Below are positions 60,735-64,000 of a stretch of 64,000 nt of DNA, piece by piece. The position numbers were made by a program, and so were the translations under genes. The notes below the pieces were generated by a model. It was not told where the DNA came from, made no database searches, and saw only the letters and a program-made list of their open reading frames with translations. Position 1 is the first letter of the stretch; each line of letters starts with the position of its first letter. Source of the stretch: Poindextera sp036272595 (GTDB taxonomy: Bacteria; Pseudomonadota; Alphaproteobacteria; Caulobacterales; Caulobacteraceae); assembly GCA_036272595.1 (NCBI GenBank), contig DATAYM010000009.1:25487-89486 (forward strand), written 5' to 3'.

Positions 60735-62312
60735 CTAGGCGCGCAGCACCGGCGTGACGCGGCTGGGCCAGCCCTGCTCGTAGGCGTAGGCCATCGAGAG
60801 CAGGGCTGCTTCGCTCCACGGCCGCCCGATGAAGATCAGCGCGAAGGGTGAGCCACCGGCAAGCCGTCCTGCGGGAACCACCACCCCGGGCAGCCCGGCG
60901 ATATTCACCGCCTGGGTCGCGGTCGCCAGGTAAGGCGCGTTGCCAACCAGCGGCGGGACCTCTGCCATCATCTGGGGGAACACCAGACCGTCGAGCTGGT
61001 GGGCCGCCATCACGTCACCGAAGGCGGCCAGATACCAGCGCCTGGCGGCGATGAATTCGACAAGGTCGGGAGGGCTGGCGTCCGCCGTGCTCCTAATATG
61101 ATCGCGCATGAAATGCAGCGGCTGGCCTTCGTCGAAGGGATCTGCGCCAGCCCGCTGCGCCAGTTCCGCAAACGAGGCGACTCCAAAGCTCGGGTTGCGT
61201 CGCAGATAGACCCCGAAGTCATAGATGATCGATTCCAGGACGCTCAGATCGCCCAGCCGGCTGGCGTAGCTGGCGAATGGTGTGTCCTTGAAGGGGTCGT
61301 CGACCATCGTCGCTCCCAGCGACGCGATCTGGCCGAGCGCCCGGTCGTATTGGCTCACGATCCCGGGCGAAAGCGGCTCAGTGCGCCAGCCGGGGCCGAA
61401 GGTCCCCAGCCGCTTGTCGCGCAGGCCATCTGGGCGCAGGTCGCGCCCATAGCCGCCCTGCGGGATACGGTCCAGGCCGGCCAGGGTCTTCGGGTCCTCG
61501 ACCGTATAGCCGGCCATGACGTCGAGCATCCAGGCGGCGTCGCGAACCGACTTGGCGTGCGGTCCAACCACGTCACGGGTGCTGGCGGCCATCGGCGCGA
61601 CGCCAGTGTTTGGCGTCAGGCCGAAGGTGGGCCTGATGGCTACGAGCGACTGGGCTCCGGCCGGATTCTGGATGGAGCCGCCGGTCTCCTCCGCTACCCC
61701 GACGACAGCGAATCCGGCGGACACGGCCGTGGCGGAGCCAGAGCTGCTGCCGGCCGGCATCAGCCGCCGATCGACGGCGTTGTAGGTGGTTCCAGCCCAA
61801 CTGGTGGTCGTCCGCTGGGCGGCGCTGAAGGCGGGCGTGTTGGTCTTGCCCACGATGATCGCTCCTGCCCGGCGTAGCCTGGCCACAGCCGGCGCGTCGC
61901 GTTCAGGGATCAAGCCGTAGCCCCCCCGCGCCGGCGCCAGTCGATCCCAGCAGCAGGTTGTGGGCATTGCGGCCACATCGACGGAATCCTTCACCGCTAC
62001 GGGGATGCCGGCCAGCGGTCCAAGCGGCTTTCCCGCGGCCCGCCGCGAGTCAATGTGGCGCGCCTGGTCCAACGCGTCGGGATTGAGGAAGACGAAGGCG
62101 TTGTAGGCGGGCTCGAAGACCGCGATCCGGGCCTGCACCGCCCGCATCAGGCTTTCCGCCGTCAGGCCGCCGGCGGTGAACTCAGCCTGAATGGTCTCGA
62201 TCGTCATGCTTTCAAGCGGCAGGCTGTCGGGGGCGGTAGCCACGCTCAGGAGGGGCCGCCCCGCCGGAGTGTTCCGCGGCGACGCCTCGTCGGTGGGACG
62301 ACTTGTCTTCAC
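60735..62312 (-). CDS. Amidase (amidase-signature family)
   Basis: A 525-residue amidase. Catalytic Ser-cisSer-Lys: Lys in AGIPVAVKDSVDVAAMP, Ser in LMPAGSSSGSATAVSAGF, Ser in VAEETGGSIQNPAGAQ. GTG 62312 has GGAGG 7 nt upstream and clears the end of the GMC gene; the longer frame to 62396 overlaps it. C-terminal blocks (QAVNIAGLPGVVVPAG) are present. Hydrolyses an amide of unknown identity. 34 nt after the GMC gene, so co-transcribed. Confidence 0.9.
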   Translation of the reverse strand: MKTSRPTDEASPRNTPAGRPLLSVATAPDSLPLESMTIETIQAEFTAGGLTAESLMRAVQARIAVFEPAYNAFVFLNPDALDQARHIDSRRAAGKPLGPLAGIPVAVKDSVDVAAMPTTCCWDRLAPARGGYGLIPERDAPAVARLRRAGAIIVGKTNTPAFSAAQRTTTSWAGTTYNAVDRRLMPAGSSSGSATAVSAGFAVVGVAEETGGSIQNPAGAQSLVAIRPTFGLTPNTGVAPMAASTRDVVGPHAKSVRDAAWMLDVMAGYTVEDPKTLAGLDRIPQGGYGRDLRPDGLRDKRLGTFGPGWRTEPLSPGIVSQYDRALGQIASLGATMVDDPFKDTPFASYASRLGDLSVLESIIYDFGVYLRRNPSFGVASFAELAQRAGADPFDEGQPLHFMRDHIRSTADASPPDLVEFIAARRWYLAAFGDVMAAHQLDGLVFPQMMAEVPPLVGNAPYLATATQAVNIAGLPGVVVPAGRLAGGSPFALIFIGRPWSEAALLSMAYAYEQGWPSRVTPVLRA

Positions 62313-62346
62313 CTGGTTGCCTCCGGTGCGGCAGCGGACCCTGCCG

Positions 62347-63984
62347 CTATTGAACAGGAAGGCCGGTGTGCGTGGCGCTCTCGCGTGACGGCGCACCGAC
62401 GCAGACGCCCAACATCATATCGGCCGCTTTCTCCGCGATCATCATGGTGCAGAGATTTGTGTTGCCGCTGATGATCTGGGGCATGACCGAGGCGTCCACC
62501 ACACGCAGGCCCTTCACGCCGTGGACGCGAAGCTGCTCGTCCACAACCGCTAGGTCGTCAGTCCCCATTTTGCATGAGCCCACCGGATGGTAGATGGATT
62601 CAGCGTGCGCACGGACATAGGCCTCGAGGGCTTCATCGCTTTCGGCATCCACGCCCGGCGCTATCTCAACGCCTCGATAGGGATCGAAGGCCGGCTGAGC
62701 CATGATGTGGCGCGCAAGCCGTAGGCCCGCGACCATCGTGCGCCGGTCATAGGGATCGGTGAAGTAGTTTGGATTTATCAGCGGTGCCTCGTGCGGATCG
62801 GCCGAGCGAAGCCTGATCGTGCCCCTGCTCCTAGGGCGACAGACATTGCAATAGGCCATGAACCCATGTGTCTTGGACAGCTTGCGCCCGCTATCCCCGT
62901 AGATCATCGGCACGTAGTGGTATTGGACGTCCGGAATCTCCAGGCTGGGATCCGTCTTCAGAAATCCCGCCAGCGCCCCGCCGGCTTCTGCCGCGACGCC
63001 TGAGCGGAACATCATATACTGCAACCCCGCCGCGATCATCCGATGCGGCTGTTTGAACTTCAGGTAGGATGTTGGAAGTCGGGAGGCAAAGCTCACGGGC
63101 GCGATCATGTGATCGTGTAGGTTGCCTCCAACGCCCTTCAAGTCGACCACCGCAGTCAGGCCATGAGCGGACAGATGTTCCGCATCGCCGACCCCGGAGA
63201 GCATCAAAAGCTGAGGGGAATTGATGACCCCGCCGCAGACCACCACTTCGGAAGAGAGCGCCGTCTGGTCCTTGCCCTCGTGTTTGTACGCGACGCCTGC
63301 GACGCGGCCGGCGTTGATCAGCACCTGTGAGACCGTTGCGGCGGTGATAACCGTGAGGTTCGGTCTATGCAGAACAGGATGAAGAAAGGCGACCGCGGCG
63401 CTTTGGCGGCGGCCGTTGAACACGGTATGGTCGTACCGGCCCACCCCTTCCAGATCGGGTCCCGCAAAATCGTCATTGTACGGGTACCCCGCCTCCTGCG
63501 CCGCCATCAGCCAAGCGGATTGAAGCGGTAAGCGCAGCTTGGATCTGGAAATCCCAACAGGACCGTCAAAACCGTGGTGCTCGCCGTCTCCCGGCCAATA
63601 GGTCTCGAGCCGTTTGAAGTAGGGGAGAACGTCCTCGTACGACCATCCCCTCAGCCCGAGCTGTCGCCACATGTCGTAGTCGCTGGCGCAGCCGCGAACC
63701 GCGATCATGCCATTGGTAGAACTGCTGCCGCCGAGCACCTTGCCGCGCGGGCAATAGAGCTGGCGCCCATCGAGCCCCTGCTGCGGCGTCGAGGCGTAGC
63801 GCCAGTCCAGGTGGCCCTGCTTCATAAGACGACCGAGCCCTGCCGGCATGTGCACGTTTGGATCGCGGTCAGCCGGTCCGGCCTCCAGGAGCAGGACTTT
63901 AACCTCGCGGTCGGCGGATAGGCGATTAGCCATGACACAACCTGCCGACCCGGCACCGACAATCACATAGTCATAGGAGCTCAC
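62347..63984 (-). CDS. GMC oxidoreductase (FAD-dependent, choline dehydrogenase-like)
   Basis: A 545-residue flavoprotein. FAD beta-alpha-beta: YDYVIVGAGSAGCVMANRLS at the N-terminus. GMC signature 1: RGKVLGGSSSTNGMIAVRG; signature 2: VVVCGGVINSPQLLMLSGVG. The catalytic His is in ESIYHPVGSCKMG and the terminal block is VVDASVMPQIISGNTNLCTMMIAEKAADMM. It probably oxidises a primary alcohol. First gene of the GMC-amidase-SDR run; its promoter is at the window edge. Confidence 0.92.
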   Translation of the reverse strand: MSSYDYVIVGAGSAGCVMANRLSADREVKVLLLEAGPADRDPNVHMPAGLGRLMKQGHLDWRYASTPQQGLDGRQLYCPRGKVLGGSSSTNGMIAVRGCASDYDMWRQLGLRGWSYEDVLPYFKRLETYWPGDGEHHGFDGPVGISRSKLRLPLQSAWLMAAQEAGYPYNDDFAGPDLEGVGRYDHTVFNGRRQSAAVAFLHPVLHRPNLTVITAATVSQVLINAGRVAGVAYKHEGKDQTALSSEVVVCGGVINSPQLLMLSGVGDAEHLSAHGLTAVVDLKGVGGNLHDHMIAPVSFASRLPTSYLKFKQPHRMIAAGLQYMMFRSGVAAEAGGALAGFLKTDPSLEIPDVQYHYVPMIYGDSGRKLSKTHGFMAYCNVCRPRSRGTIRLRSADPHEAPLINPNYFTDPYDRRTMVAGLRLARHIMAQPAFDPYRGVEIAPGVDAESDEALEAYVRAHAESIYHPVGSCKMGTDDLAVVDEQLRVHGVKGLRVVDASVMPQIISGNTNLCTMMIAEKAADMMLGVCVGAPSRESATHTGLPVQ

Positions 63985-64000
63985 GAGCGTTTCCCATCGG

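Overview
The window is high-GC DNA that most resembles the chromosome of an alphaproteobacterium of the family Caulobacteraceae (Caulobacter or Phenylobacterium type). The main evidence is an intact GcrA cell-cycle regulator with a promoter region carrying GANTC sites and CtrA-like and DnaA-like motifs. A PhoR-PhoU-PhoB cluster, an Entner-Doudoroff operon (edd-glk-pyk), an argD-argF-hslO cluster and many genes with ATG, GTG or TTG starts fit the same picture. The genus cannot be fixed from the sequence alone.

Positions 1 to about 39,900 look like ordinary chromosome. In order: the end of metZ with apaG; a MarR regulator; hslO, argF and argD; a lone ABC-2 permease; gcrA; phoB, phoU and phoR; a porin with a sulfate-binding protein; pyk, glk and edd; a DUF992 protein, an aldo/keto reductase and two MFS transporters; a glycan block (GPH transporter, ChbG-type deacetylase, GH38 alpha-mannosidase); an S10 peptidase, a DUF2891 protein, a frameshifted crotonase, an orphan ParA and a PHP-type hydrolase. 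After these come an orphan AbrB-type antitoxin, a VOC protein, an HtrA-like protease, a HAD hydrolase, an exported msrB-msrA pair, a divergent DUF1223 gene, an ABM-domain protein and an AidB-type acyl-CoA dehydrogenase. The msrBA/DUF1223 intergenic region carries one exact GTAACC-N16-CGAA element on each strand, so the two units probably share one ECF sigma factor.

From about 39,900 the window becomes accessory. A frameshifted gene is followed by a hipBA toxin-antitoxin operon with four 16-bp palindromic operators placed exactly 27 bp apart. At 42,512-42,558 lies the 3' part of a tRNA-Arg(ACG) gene on the minus strand, the usual scar of a tyrosine-recombinase island; its orientation puts the island at higher coordinates. 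Inside are an IS1182-type insertion sequence and a minus-strand operon that looks like phage defence. That operon holds a PD-(D/E)xK-like protein, a Ski2-like helicase and a large AAA_13 ATPase with a CxxC hook and a PrrC/RloC-like C-terminal motif. Next come a small HTH repressor divergent from a GIY-YIG protein, with two identical operators between them, and two successive 'AlpA-like HTH + tyrosine recombinase' modules. Among these lie a phage-like protein and a SRAP-like protein that lacks the catalytic N-terminus.

The right end (59,787-63,984) is a minus-strand GMC oxidoreductase, amidase and SDR set that looks catabolic. No intact tRNA-Arg was found in the window, so the far island boundary probably lies beyond 64,000. 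The candidates for something new are the nuclease/helicase/ATPase operon and the shared ECF control of periplasmic methionine sulfoxide repair with a DUF1223 protein.
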